Shown here one piece after another: positions 8,405-15,449 of a DNA stretch of 59,515 bases. The stretch is taken from NCBI GenBank assembly GCA_016291375.1, contig JAEEXE010000015.1, positions 1 to 59,515 on the forward strand, written 5' to 3'. A program made the translations under genes and the position numbers. Every line of letters begins with the position of its first letter. The stretch's first letter is position 1. The notes beneath the pieces are model-generated. The model ran no database searches, had not been told where the DNA came from, and saw only the letters and a program-made list of their open reading frames with translations. The DNA is from Butyrivibrio sp. GTDB lineage: Bacteria; Bacillota; Clostridia; Lachnospirales; Lachnospiraceae.

Positions 8405-8435
8405 AAGGACGTAAAAAAGCAGCTTTTACGTCCTT
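8405..8435. promoter_or_regulatory. 12-bp inverted repeat between rhaA and its regulator
   Basis: AAGGACGTAAAA at 8405-8416 pairs with TTTTACGTCCTT at 8424-8435 around the loop AAGCAGC. Read on the plus strand it is followed by TTATTG, so it could act as a weak terminator or attenuator in the regulator's leader (a TATAAT lies upstream at 8387-8392). It could equally be a second operator. Confidence 0.4.
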
Positions 8436-8514
8436 TATTGCAGTTTTGCATTTGGGGATGATATATTGGAATATATAAAAGTTTAAAGAGATAAGTTTTC
8501 GGGAGATTCGAGAA

Positions 8515-9498
8515 ATGAAAGCAGATATCGTAGAAAAGTTAAGCGTTATAACTGAAGAAGAACAGGCTATTCTAAATGGAGATACCCAGATAAACAGGAA
8601 CCTTTATTACAGCGACAAAAAGAAAACCTCAGCCTATGACGAGGTGGATTCCGCCCGTGTTTTAAAAGACGGAAAGCAGATCGATATGCGTCCTCACGTG
8701 CGTTTTATTCATTTCCCTGTTCATAAGCACAACTACGTGGAATTCATTTACATGGTAAAAGGTTCGACCACCCACATCATAGACGGACAGCGCATAACCC
8801 TTAAGGCTGGTGACCTTCTTTTTCTTAATCAGCACGCCAAGCAGGAGATTCTTCCGGCAAAAGAAAATGATATAGCCGTTAATTTCATGATTCTTCCGGA
8901 GTTTTTTGATACTGCTTTTTCCATGCTGGATCAAAAGGATAATCCCATCAGAGACTTTCTTATAAGCTGCCTCACCAAGAAAAACATAGAATGTAATTAC
9001 ATATACTTTGATGTTTCTGATATTCCTCAGATTCAGAATCTTATAGAAAATCTTATCCGAAACATGCTTCAGGAGAAAAATACAGACGATTACTATTCAG
9101 TAAACAGTGCCACAATAGGGCTTCTCTTTTTAACCCTGATACAATACACGGATTCCATTAGAGTATCCAAAAGATCTTACGATAAGGAGATAGTGTTTAG
9201 GCTTCTTAGATATATCGAGACAGATTACAGAGATGCTTCCCTATCGGCTTTTGCCAAGGAGGTTTCAGAAGATCAATATACTCTTAGCCGCATCATTAAG
9301 CGTAATACAGGTTTTACTTTCAAAGAGCTTCTGCAAAACAAGCGCTTCATAAAAGCCTGCGAACTACTAAAAAATACCGATATACCCATAGCAGATATAT
9401 CGGTAATGATAGGCTATGACAATACAAGTTTCTTCCACAGACTCTTCAGAAAACTAAGCTCCATGAGCCCCAAAGAATACAGAAACTCCAATAGATAA
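8515..9498 (+). CDS. AraC-family regulator, probable rhamnose activator
   Basis: 327 residues, with GGGAG about 9 nt before ATG 8515. The N-terminal cupin (about residues 60-150) includes HFPVHKHNYVEFIYMVKG and LKAGDLLFLNQHAKQEI, typical of sugar-sensing RhaR/AraC domains. The C-terminal AraC double helix-turn-helix (about 225-327) has LSAFAKEVSEDQYTLSRIIKR, then IADISVMIGYDNTSFFHRLFRK and MSPKEYR. Divergent from rhaADB with 237 bp of shared control region, so it probably controls that operon in response to L-rhamnose. The effector is inferred from position only. Confidence 0.85.
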   Translation: MKADIVEKLSVITEEEQAILNGDTQINRNLYYSDKKKTSAYDEVDSARVLKDGKQIDMRPHVRFIHFPVHKHNYVEFIYMVKGSTTHIIDGQRITLKAGDLLFLNQHAKQEILPAKENDIAVNFMILPEFFDTAFSMLDQKDNPIRDFLISCLTKKNIECNYIYFDVSDIPQIQNLIENLIRNMLQEKNTDDYYSVNSATIGLLFLTLIQYTDSIRVSKRSYDKEIVFRLLRYIETDYRDASLSAFAKEVSEDQYTLSRIIKRNTGFTFKELLQNKRFIKACELLKNTDIPIADISVMIGYDNTSFFHRLFRKLSSMSPKEYRNSNR

Positions 9499-9511
9499 CA
9501 CACGTTATATC

Positions 9512-9564
9512 AAACATCCCACGCCCCGGAATGCCTTAACTGCATTCCGGGGCGTGGGATGTTT
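9512..9564. terminator. 23-bp perfect hairpin, bidirectional terminator
   Basis: The left arm 9512-9534 is the exact reverse complement of the right arm 9542-9564, with a 7-nt loop CTTAACT. The stem core is GC-rich (CGCCCCGG). The ends are AAA and TTT, giving short A/T tracts on both strands. It separates the regulator (+) from the convergent charged protein (-). Confidence 0.8.
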
Positions 9565-9569
9565 AAATA

Positions 9570-10376
9570 TCACATTGCGTCAGCATTTTGGATTGCCTGA
9601 AGTCTGTCGTCGAGAGGAGCTGTGTTGTCGGATGTATTAACTTCACCCTTTTCTACATCTCTAACAAGTTCTCCTGTTCTCTCCATCTCTCTGAGCCTTT
9701 CAGTGTCATCAGCAAGATCTTCCGAGAACTTCTTATCCTCAAGACCTCTTGCCTCTCTTTCCTGCTCTCGTGCTTCCACCTCGCGCTCATAGCTTATCTC
9801 GGAAATATCACCCTTTAGGTACATCTCTTTTAACATGGAATCTGAATATCTGCCCACAGCTTCGCCTGAATCAGCGCCTCCGATGGATTCCTCTTTATAT
9901 ATCTCCCTAGCGCTATCCTGGGCTTTTATTGCTTCCTGCTTGGTTTTTTCCATATACTCGCCGGGCTCATATAAAACCGGTTCATACTCAAACGCCGGCT
10001 CATATTCCTTTAGCTCGATATCAGGAAGTTCTACGTCAGGTATTTCCTCTTTGTTTTTTCCTGCCGCCTCGTTCTTGGACATATCGTAGATACCGCCATT
10101 TTCTCTCTTATCGCGGTCGTCCCTGTCCTCAATATCCTCTTTTTTAACTCTGACTGTATCTCCGTCGCTGGATCTTGCAATAACAGGTCCGTACTCTCTG
10201 GTCCTGATATCTTCCTTTTTGGTAATCTCCTCTTTACGAAGCTGATCTATTCTCTTATCGTCATTTGCAACAGGCTCCGGTACTCTGGCAGGCATCTTGG
10301 GATGCGTAACAGTGTGTGTATTTACACCGGAACTGATAGGATCAGCCATCTGGTGATTTAATTGAACCTCTGCCAT
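9570..10376 (-). CDS. Highly charged protein of unknown function, SHOCT-like segment
   Basis: 268 residues, start supported by AAGGAGGCGAC before ATG 10376. No signal peptide, membrane segment or Cys is seen. More than a third of the residues are Asp, Glu, Lys or Arg, in long runs such as KKEDIEDRDDRDKRENGG, so much of it should be disordered or helical. A Pro/Glu/Tyr stretch lies mid-protein (ELKEYEPAFEYEPVLYEPGE). Near residues 178-200, SMLKEMYLKGDISEISYERE resembles the SHOCT motif (L-x-x-L-x-x-x-G-x-I-[ST]-x-x-E-[FY]), which is known from oligomerising bacterial proteins. Monocistronic between two terminators. I do not recognise a function. Confidence 0.65.
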   Translation of the reverse strand: MAEVQLNHQMADPISSGVNTHTVTHPKMPARVPEPVANDDKRIDQLRKEEITKKEDIRTREYGPVIARSSDGDTVRVKKEDIEDRDDRDKRENGGIYDMSKNEAAGKNKEEIPDVELPDIELKEYEPAFEYEPVLYEPGEYMEKTKQEAIKAQDSAREIYKEESIGGADSGEAVGRYSDSMLKEMYLKGDISEISYEREVEAREQEREARGLEDKKFSEDLADDTERLREMERTGELVRDVEKGEVNTSDNTAPLDDRLQAIQNADAM

Positions 10377-10402
10377 AATGTCGCCTCCTTAAAAAAAGAA
10401 AA

Positions 10403-10442
10403 ACACCCATCTCTGCACATTAATTGTACATCCCATGGGTGT
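10403..10442 (-). terminator. Terminator of the GH3-like/VTC/DUF4956 operon
   Basis: ACACCCAT at 10403-10410 pairs with ATGGGTGT at 10435-10442. Read on the minus strand the stem is followed by TTTTTCTTTTTTT. It lies about 100 bp beyond the DUF4956 stop and directly before the ribosome site of the next gene. Confidence 0.7.
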
Positions 10443-10538
10443 CGTTTTAAAGATATAGTGTAAAAATATAAACGTTTTTTAATAATTAATTGACGGAATT
10501 TAGTGGACTTAAGTAATTTTATTTCAATTCCCTATCCA

Positions 10539-11210
10539 TCATCCGTTGTATTCGCCGTTGTACTGGATGAGAGTGATATCTTTTACTCCACTTATATCCC
10601 TTATATCCTTTTCAAATTCAAACTCATCATTCTTAACATATACTTCAACTGCAAGTTCTGTTGTGCCCTTGCGAATTGTCTTGGACTTTACATAGTGCTT
10701 GATCTTGCCAAACGCCTTCATAATATCATCGCCGGCCTCTGTTCCCTCATAGTGGATAACAGCAACATATACCTGACCTGTTGTAGTCTTGGCATAGAAT
10801 ATTATGATCATAAGGATCATGATAACTGCTGCTGCAAGAGTAAGCCAGTACATTCCCGCTCCCACAGTGATTCCGGTAGTGATAGCCCAGAACAAATATA
10901 ATAGATCCAAAGGATCCTTGATGGCTGTCCTGAATCTGACGATAGAAAGGGCACCTACCATACCAAGTGAAATTACGATGTTAGTGCTGATAGCAAGGGT
11001 AACCATGCATGTAAGCACTGTCATACCGATAAGTGTTACGGCAAAGCTCTTGGAGAATACAACTCCGGCGTAGAACTTCTTGTAAACAAAGTAAATGATC
11101 ATACCCATTATAAGTGCGATTATAAGGGAAAGGGCTATTTTGCCCAGATCATAGGTGGAATAAATATCCGAATTTAAAATAGATTTTCTAATTACGTCTT
11201 TAACGCTCAT
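10539..11210 (-). CDS. DUF4956 family membrane protein
   Basis: 223 residues. Three to four transmembrane helices occupy residues 20-145 (KIALSLIIALIMGMIIYFVY; FAVTLIGMTVLTCMVTLAI; the conserved SLGMVGALSIVRFRTAIKDP; YWLTLAAAVIMILMIIIFYA). A soluble C-terminal alpha/beta domain follows. The GALSIVRFR-x-x-IK-P motif is the hallmark of DUF4956. The family is usually encoded beside VTC-domain proteins, as here: the ATGA overlap (11207-11210) with the VTC gene implies coupled translation. It may form the membrane part of a polyphosphate-related system; that role is inference. Confidence 0.85.
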   Translation of the reverse strand: MSVKDVIRKSILNSDIYSTYDLGKIALSLIIALIMGMIIYFVYKKFYAGVVFSKSFAVTLIGMTVLTCMVTLAISTNIVISLGMVGALSIVRFRTAIKDPLDLLYLFWAITTGITVGAGMYWLTLAAAVIMILMIIIFYAKTTTGQVYVAVIHYEGTEAGDDIMKAFGKIKHYVKSKTIRKGTTELAVEVYVKNDEFEFEKDIRDISGVKDITLIQYNGEYNG

Positions 11211-11932
11211 ATAAGACTCCTCTCGTCCATGTAGTAACTATTATCAAATAGATATTTGGTTTTATCACAGCAAAGAACATATTTAGAGGCTGCCACAAAC
11301 TCACTTCTGGTGGGAGGAGCCAGTTCTTTAACTATTCTTGGTAAAAGTTCCGTATATTTGATCTCCATGATAAGCTTATCCGCAGGAAGCGCCGACAATG
11401 TAGGAAGACTGTCATCAAATATATCAAAGCCCCCTACTGCCGCTCTCACTTTTTTATCAAAAGTGATCCTGACCGTGCCCGCGTCCATAATAAACGGGGT
11501 TCTGTCATAATCAACTATGACTCTTGGTCTCATCATATTGCTGATACACTCAAAATAAAACTCCTTGCACAGGTTGTTATTCGAGTGCAAAAGGAACTCA
11601 TAATCTCCGTCTATAATCTTATATACCTCATCACGGGTAAGCGAAGCAGATTCCTTGTAAATATAGCTTCCCTGCTTGAGCTTTCTCTCAAGCTTGATAC
11701 TGCTATCGGAAAAATTATATATCCTGATGCGGTACTTCTTTCTAAAATATACACCGACCTCTTTATCCTCATAAGCTGAGTTATAAAGATCGTCAAAGTA
11801 CAGGCTGCGGATAATATATCCGCCATCCTTCGCATTAGGGTCAAGATGAAAATAAGGTTTCATCTGACACTTTAAAGTTTCGTACTCACCGTAATTTATG
11901 AGATATTTCCATTCATTTCTGAATTGTCGCAT
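11207..11932 (-). CDS. VTC-domain protein (polyphosphate polymerase-like)
   Basis: 241 residues. The VTC fold is a triphosphate-tunnel barrel known from yeast Vtc4, which makes polyphosphate from ATP. Tunnel-type basic and acidic motifs are visible: RNEWKYLIN at the start, IRSLYFDD, RKKYRIRIYN, IKLERKLKQGSYIYKES, RPRVIVDYDRTPF and LIMEIKYTELLP. No membrane segment. It follows the GH3-like gene by 10 bp and overlaps the DUF4956 gene by 4 bp. Bacterial members are often annotated as polyphosphate polymerase domain proteins; the actual product here is not proven by sequence. Confidence 0.85.
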   Translation of the reverse strand: MRQFRNEWKYLINYGEYETLKCQMKPYFHLDPNAKDGGYIIRSLYFDDLYNSAYEDKEVGVYFRKKYRIRIYNFSDSSIKLERKLKQGSYIYKESASLTRDEVYKIIDGDYEFLLHSNNNLCKEFYFECISNMMRPRVIVDYDRTPFIMDAGTVRITFDKKVRAAVGGFDIFDDSLPTLSALPADKLIMEIKYTELLPRIVKELAPPTRSEFVAASKYVLCCDKTKYLFDNSYYMDERSLI

Positions 11933-11942
11933 ATATCCCTCT

Positions 11943-13229
11943 TTAATTACTTTCCTTTATCTCTACTGCCTTATTGGCATATTTGATCCTATAGATTCGC
12001 TTAAGCGATTCATCAAGCCTGCTCTCATCTATACTGCCGTTGTTAACAGCTTCAAGAACTCCATTATACGCCTCCTCAAAGTTTTCGGGAAGATAGATCA
12101 TATCCGCTCCTGCTTTGATAGCGTTAACCGCAGCGTCAGCCGACGTGTAATACTCTGTAATAGAAGCCTCATTGAGAGGACCTGTAATAATAACACCGTC
12201 AAATCCAAGTCCGTTTCTAAGCTCATCCTCTATCATTGCTGATGAAAGAGAAGCAGGTGTATTGTCTCCTACGGCTTTCTCAAAAGATGCATTGGACATC
12301 ATGACAGCTGAAGGTATTCCCTTATCTATAAGAGCTGAGAAGAGCTTATACTCTCCATTTGAAAGATCATCCTTACTCTTGTCTACAGCTGTAAGACCTG
12401 CTGATGTATCAGTTTTAAGCGGGAAAGAATTAACGCAAACATCCACTCCGCTATCCTTAATACCAGATGAAAAAGCAGTAACGAGCTCTCCTGCCTTATC
12501 CGCATCACTTCCGTATAGACCTGCATCACTTAAATCAATACTTGGTGCAAGATTCATATTAAATCCGTAAGAAGAAAGAGCAAGTCCAAGTGCCGTAGCT
12601 GAACTTGATGCAGTGTCTGTATCAGTAACATCTGTTATCCCATCAATAGTGATGTTTGTTGTAACTGCGCCCTTTTTACCCTCGTCAGAAACAAAGGTGA
12701 AAATGGGATATTTACTCATAGTCTCCGTAGCATCAAGCATCTCGGAAATCTGTCCCTCATCCTTGATATTCTTGGCAAAATAGGCAACTCCACCAACAGC
12801 GTACTTGGAAAGTGCATCCTGCGTCCCGCTTCCAGCCTTAACAGCAGTAGCTACGCCTGTAAGCTGTTCAGGTGTAACAACAAAAAGTCCCGCAACCTTA
12901 TCTTCAATTGAAAGCTCGGCAACGCATCCGTCCACAACTTCCGAAAGTATATCTTCTTCAGACATCTCCTGGGCTTCCGGTTCAATTGTATCCGGAGTCT
13001 CGATAACAACTTCCTCAGAGCTTGCTTCACTTGCAGCTTCTGCGGCCTCCTGTGGGCTTCCGGAGATACCAAGAAGGTTACGAATACTATATACACAAAA
13101 AACTGCCACTCCGGCCAAGAGTAAAATAACAACTGCCAAGATAACAAAAGCCGTTATCTGGCTTTTCTTCCTCTTCTGCCTACGCGCCAGTCTCTTCTCA
13201 TCAAAATCCTGTTCATCAAACTTACTCAT
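11943..13229 (-). CDS. Membrane-anchored GH3/NagZ-like pseudoenzyme
   Basis: 428 residues from ATG 13229, after TGGGGAA; an in-frame start at 13259 is less likely. A basic cytoplasmic N terminus is followed by a transmembrane helix (24-46), a Ser/Ala/Glu linker (55-95), and a GH3 family TIM-barrel-like domain (about 100-425). The fold is recognisable from LSIEDKVAGLFVVTPEQL, YGFNMNLAPSIDLSD, LRNGLGFDGVIITGPL and AIKAGADMIYLPENFE. The catalytic motifs are gone: KHFPG is VNSFPL (266-271), the nucleophile motif S-D-D-L is T-G-P-L with Gly350 in place of Asp, and DQEGGRV is SDEGKKGAV. Likely a non-hydrolytic, externally displayed sugar-binding protein. First gene of an operon with VTC and DUF4956. 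Confidence 0.78.
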   Translation of the reverse strand: MSKFDEQDFDEKRLARRQKRKKSQITAFVILAVVILLLAGVAVFCVYSIRNLLGISGSPQEAAEAASEASSEEVVIETPDTIEPEAQEMSEEDILSEVVDGCVAELSIEDKVAGLFVVTPEQLTGVATAVKAGSGTQDALSKYAVGGVAYFAKNIKDEGQISEMLDATETMSKYPIFTFVSDEGKKGAVTTNITIDGITDVTDTDTASSSATALGLALSSYGFNMNLAPSIDLSDAGLYGSDADKAGELVTAFSSGIKDSGVDVCVNSFPLKTDTSAGLTAVDKSKDDLSNGEYKLFSALIDKGIPSAVMMSNASFEKAVGDNTPASLSSAMIEDELRNGLGFDGVIITGPLNEASITEYYTSADAAVNAIKAGADMIYLPENFEEAYNGVLEAVNNGSIDESRLDESLKRIYRIKYANKAVEIKESN

Positions 13230-13319
13230 ACATTCCCCACATACCAAAAAATTTATCACCCTATTTTATCACATATACTCCCCAAAATCGAGTGTAAGTG
13301 CCGTTTTCTTTCCCATTGG

Positions 13320-13424
13320 TGAGTCGGTTTAGGCCCGCTTGCCGGGGACCACGGGCCGCCTAAAAGCATAAGAGGCCGGCGCACTCAGTCTCTGCGCATG
13401 GCAGCGCCGCCTCAGCAATGAGAA
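13320..13424. other. GC-rich double-hairpin element
   Basis: In an otherwise AT-rich region, about 100 bp of high-GC sequence forms two imperfect hairpins. TTTAGGCCCG (13328-13337) pairs with CGGGCCGCCTAAA (13352-13364). GAGGCCGGCGC (13372-13382) pairs with GCGCCGCCTC (13404-13413). An outer TGAGT (13320-13324) could pair with ACTCA (13383-13387). It lies upstream of the GH3-like gene and just beyond the terminator of the putative RNA. It could be a 5' leader structure, an independent RNA or a palindromic repeat element; I cannot tell which. Confidence 0.45.
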
Positions 13425-13440
13425 AAAAGCGCAAAACAAA

Positions 13441-13476
13441 GGGCAGAAGCTTCATCAATGGAACCTGCTTCTGCCC
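13441..13476 (-). terminator. Intrinsic terminator of the putative RNA
   Basis: GGGCAGAAGC at 13441-13450 pairs perfectly with GCTTCTGCCC at 13467-13476. Read on the minus strand it is followed by TTTGTTTTGCGC and then six T. No protein gene of normal size ends here. Confidence 0.75.
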
Positions 13477-13488
13477 TATACCGAGTAC

Positions 13489-13602
13489 TTATCTTCGATT
13501 ATTATTTCTTCGTCCAACGGACCGTCCTCCTAACCTCTCAGCACATCTTTCCATTAACATTTGCACTCGTATGCTGTGGTTGCAAGATACTGATATTGTC
13601 AT
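13489..13602 (-). CDS. Possible 37-residue basic peptide inside the putative RNA
   Basis: ATG 13602 follows GAGAGG with a 5-nt spacer and opens a 37-codon frame rich in Arg (MTISVSCNHSIRVQ, then ERLGGRSVGRRNNNRR). A ribosome site and a strong upstream promoter argue for it. Arg codons CGA and CGG, rare in the neighbouring genes, and overlap with apparent RNA helices argue against it. I list it as a weak alternative to a purely non-coding transcript. Confidence 0.2.
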   Translation of the reverse strand: MTISVSCNHSIRVQMLMERCAERLGGRSVGRRNNNRR

Positions 13603-13818
13603 AACCACCTCTCATGTACAGGAAGTGCCGGTTTTCTACATCTTAGATAAAACGATAACATTAAAAGCTAAATACTAACTGTCTGGTGGTTTGTACCATC
13701 CTTTCCTTAAAGATTTAGATTAAATGTCCCTTTGGAGTGTACCTGCCTTTCTTTCTCCCCATGTAGCTCGATCCGGGAGAAGTATTTATATATATCGTTA
13801 ATCCCTTTATCTGATTTA

Positions 13819-13847
13819 ATTATATTTATAGCGAGTTAATTTGTCAA
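13819..13847 (-). promoter_or_regulatory. Perfect consensus sigma-A promoter (minus strand)
   Basis: On the minus strand TTGACA (13847-13842), exactly 17 bp, then TATAAT (13824-13819). Both hexamers are perfect and the upstream 140 bp are extremely AT-rich, like an UP element. No ordinary protein gene starts downstream within 500 bp, which is the main reason to propose an RNA gene. Confidence 0.8.
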
Positions 13848-13996
13848 TACATTTTGTTATAAATCTTTATTTATTTTGAATAATTACTTTATAATTGTTA
13901 AATATTCTGTGTATAATCTGAATTGTTTGTACATTCTAATCAATTCTGCATATTCTCTTTTTACCATTTTATTCCCCGCTATCACGGCAAAAAGAA

Positions 13997-14040
13997 AAGG
14001 CAAAATTGTCACACAGTTTAGATGTGGTCAATTTTGCCTT
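13997..14040 (-). terminator. glyA terminator
   Basis: AAGGCAAAATTG at 13997-14008 pairs with CAATTTTGCCTT at 14029-14040. Read on the minus strand it is followed by TTCTTTTTG. It lies about 40 bp after the glyA stop, so the RNA gene beyond it needs its own promoter. Confidence 0.8.
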
Positions 14041-14078
14041 ATTATAATTAACTGAAACTTTGATGTTCTATTGGAAAA

Positions 14079-15317
14079 TTAGTCAAGTGGATACTTGTCT
14101 GTAAGCTTCTTGATGATAGCGCGAGCCTCGTCGTTCTTCTCACCCTTGTTCTTGATAACAACAGCGATAGCCTCAGCGATCTGATCCATATCTTCCTCAT
14201 TCATACCTCTTGTAGTAACTGCAGGTGTTCCGAGACGGATACCGCTTGTAACAAAAGGAGACTGCTGCTCATTGGGAATTGTGTTCTTGTTGGCTGTAAT
14301 GTGTGCATCGTCAAGCCATGCCTCAACCTCTTTACCTGTAAGGCCGAAGTTTGTAAGGTCAACAAGCATAAGGTGGTTGTCAGTACCGCCTGATACAATC
14401 TGAACGCCTCTCTTCATGAGACCTTCGCAAAGAGCCTTAGCATTAGAAACAACCTTCTTGCCGTACTCTGTGAACTCAGGAGTAAGTGCTTCCTTGAAGC
14501 ATACAGCCTTAGCTGCAATAACGTGCTCAAGAGGGCCACCCTGGATTCCGGGGAATACAGCCTTATTGATCTTGAACTTATCCTGAGCTGACTGATTCCA
14601 AAGGATAAGTCCTCCTCTGGGTCCTCTAAGAGTCTTATGAGTTGTTGTTGTAACAACATCAGCATAAGGGAAAGGACTGGGATGTACGCCTGCAGCTACA
14701 AGTCCTGCGATATGAGCCATATCAACCATAAGGATAGCGCCGCATGCATCAGCAGCTTCTCTGAATTTCTTGAAATCAATTGTTCTGCAGTAAGCAGAAG
14801 CTCCGGCAATGATAAGCTTAGGCTTGTGCTCTACAGCAAGCTTGTACATCTCGTCATAATCAAGCACACCGTTCTCATCTACACCGTAAGGAATAACCTT
14901 GAAATATGTTCCTGATATATTAGCCGGACTACCATGTGTGAGGTGTCCGCCCTGGCTAAGATTCATACCCATGATAGTATCACCGGGCTGTAAAAGTGCG
15001 AACTGAACAGCCAGGTTAGCCTGTGCTCCTGAGTGAGGCTGCACATTAGCATAATCACAGTGGAAGAGTTCTTTTGCTCTCTCAATTGCAAGTTTCTCAA
15101 CTTCATCAACTACGTGGCATCCGCCATAATATCTTTTACCCGGAAGTCCCTCAGCATACTTGTTGGTAAGAGGGCTGCCCATAGCTGCCATAACAGCTTT
15201 GCTGGTCCAGTTCTCTGAAGCAATCAGCTCTATATGGTTGTTCTGACGGTCAACCTCTGCTTCGATAAGGGAAGCGATTTCGGGATCGATTTTCTTAACT
15301 TCTTCCAATGAATACAT
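14079..15317 (-). CDS. glyA: Serine hydroxymethyltransferase
   Basis: 412 residues, the usual length. PLP enzyme that interconverts serine and glycine and loads one-carbon units on tetrahydrofolate. Motifs: [33 protein letters not shown], the PLP-binding [12 protein letters not shown] region, [19 protein letters not shown], and the Schiff-base lysine in [15 protein letters not shown]. The C terminus has [24 protein letters not shown] precedes ATG 15317. It has its own terminator and is divergent from a lipid kinase gene. Confidence 0.97.
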   Translation of the reverse strand: MYSLEEVKKIDPEIASLIEAEVDRQNNHIELIASENWTSKAVMAAMGSPLTNKYAEGLPGKRYYGGCHVVDEVEKLAIERAKELFHCDYANVQPHSGAQANLAVQFALLQPGDTIMGMNLSQGGHLTHGSPANISGTYFKVIPYGVDENGVLDYDEMYKLAVEHKPKLIIAGASAYCRTIDFKKFREAADACGAILMVDMAHIAGLVAAGVHPSPFPYADVVTTTTHKTLRGPRGGLILWNQSAQDKFKINKAVFPGIQGGPLEHVIAAKAVCFKEALTPEFTEYGKKVVSNAKALCEGLMKRGVQIVSGGTDNHLMLVDLTNFGLTGKEVEAWLDDAHITANKNTIPNEQQSPFVTSGIRLGTPAVTTRGMNEEDMDQIAEAIAVVIKNKGEKNDEARAIIKKLTDKYPLD

Positions 15318-15407
15318 CTTAGCTCCTCCAATAAAAATGTTAATTCGTCAATTTAATGTATTAAAGCAAACATCTTGCATATCGTACCACACAACGGCAA
15401 AAAATGC

Positions 15408-15413
15408 TATAAT
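15408..15413 (+). promoter_or_regulatory. Extended -10 element of the lipid kinase gene
   Basis: TGCTATAAT (TATAAT at 15408-15413) lies 37 bp before ATG 15450. The TG one base upstream of the hexamer makes it an extended -10 site, which can compensate for the poor -35. Confidence 0.55.
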
Positions 15414-15449
15414 ATTTTCGATTAATCATTTTTTTAACAGAGGAAATAT

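Larger units (their letters stand above)
13425..13812 (-). ncRNA. Putative structured RNA of about 390 nt, class unknown
   Basis: A consensus promoter (13819-13847) predicts initiation near 13812. A strong intrinsic terminator (13441-13476, then TTTGTTTTGCGCTTTTTT) ends the transcript near 13425. The body supports several helices: CTTCTCCC with GGGGAGAA near the 5' end; CAGCA with TGCTG within AACC and GGTT; and ATACGAGT with ACTCGGTAT with one bulge. Two short reading frames are inside (12 codons at 13661-13699; 37 codons at 13489-13602). They use arginine codons CGA and CGG unlike the neighbours, so I favour a non-coding RNA. It does not match the tmRNA, RNase P, SRP or 6S signatures I know. 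Confidence 0.5.

Noticed and set aside
8405..8435. Terminator of a protein gene
   Set aside because: Both flanking genes run away from it, so it cannot end either; it is kept as an operator or attenuator candidate.
12805..13332. A 175-codon plus-strand frame opposite the GH3-like gene
   Set aside because: It mirrors the Ser/Ala/Glu linker of the GH3-like protein and has no independent signals.
13320..13424. A twister-like or other self-cleaving ribozyme in the GC-rich hairpins
   Set aside because: The invariant internal-loop nucleotides of twister and hammerhead motifs could not be placed.
13418..13678. An 86-codon plus-strand frame in the 13.4 kb spacer
   Set aside because: It is antisense to the proposed RNA, starts inside its terminator and has no ribosome site or similarity.
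13425..13812. Identification of the putative RNA as tmRNA, RNase P RNA or 6S RNA
   Set aside because: No tRNA-like end with TTCGAA, no GAGGAAAGTCC-type core and no single long interrupted helix were found.
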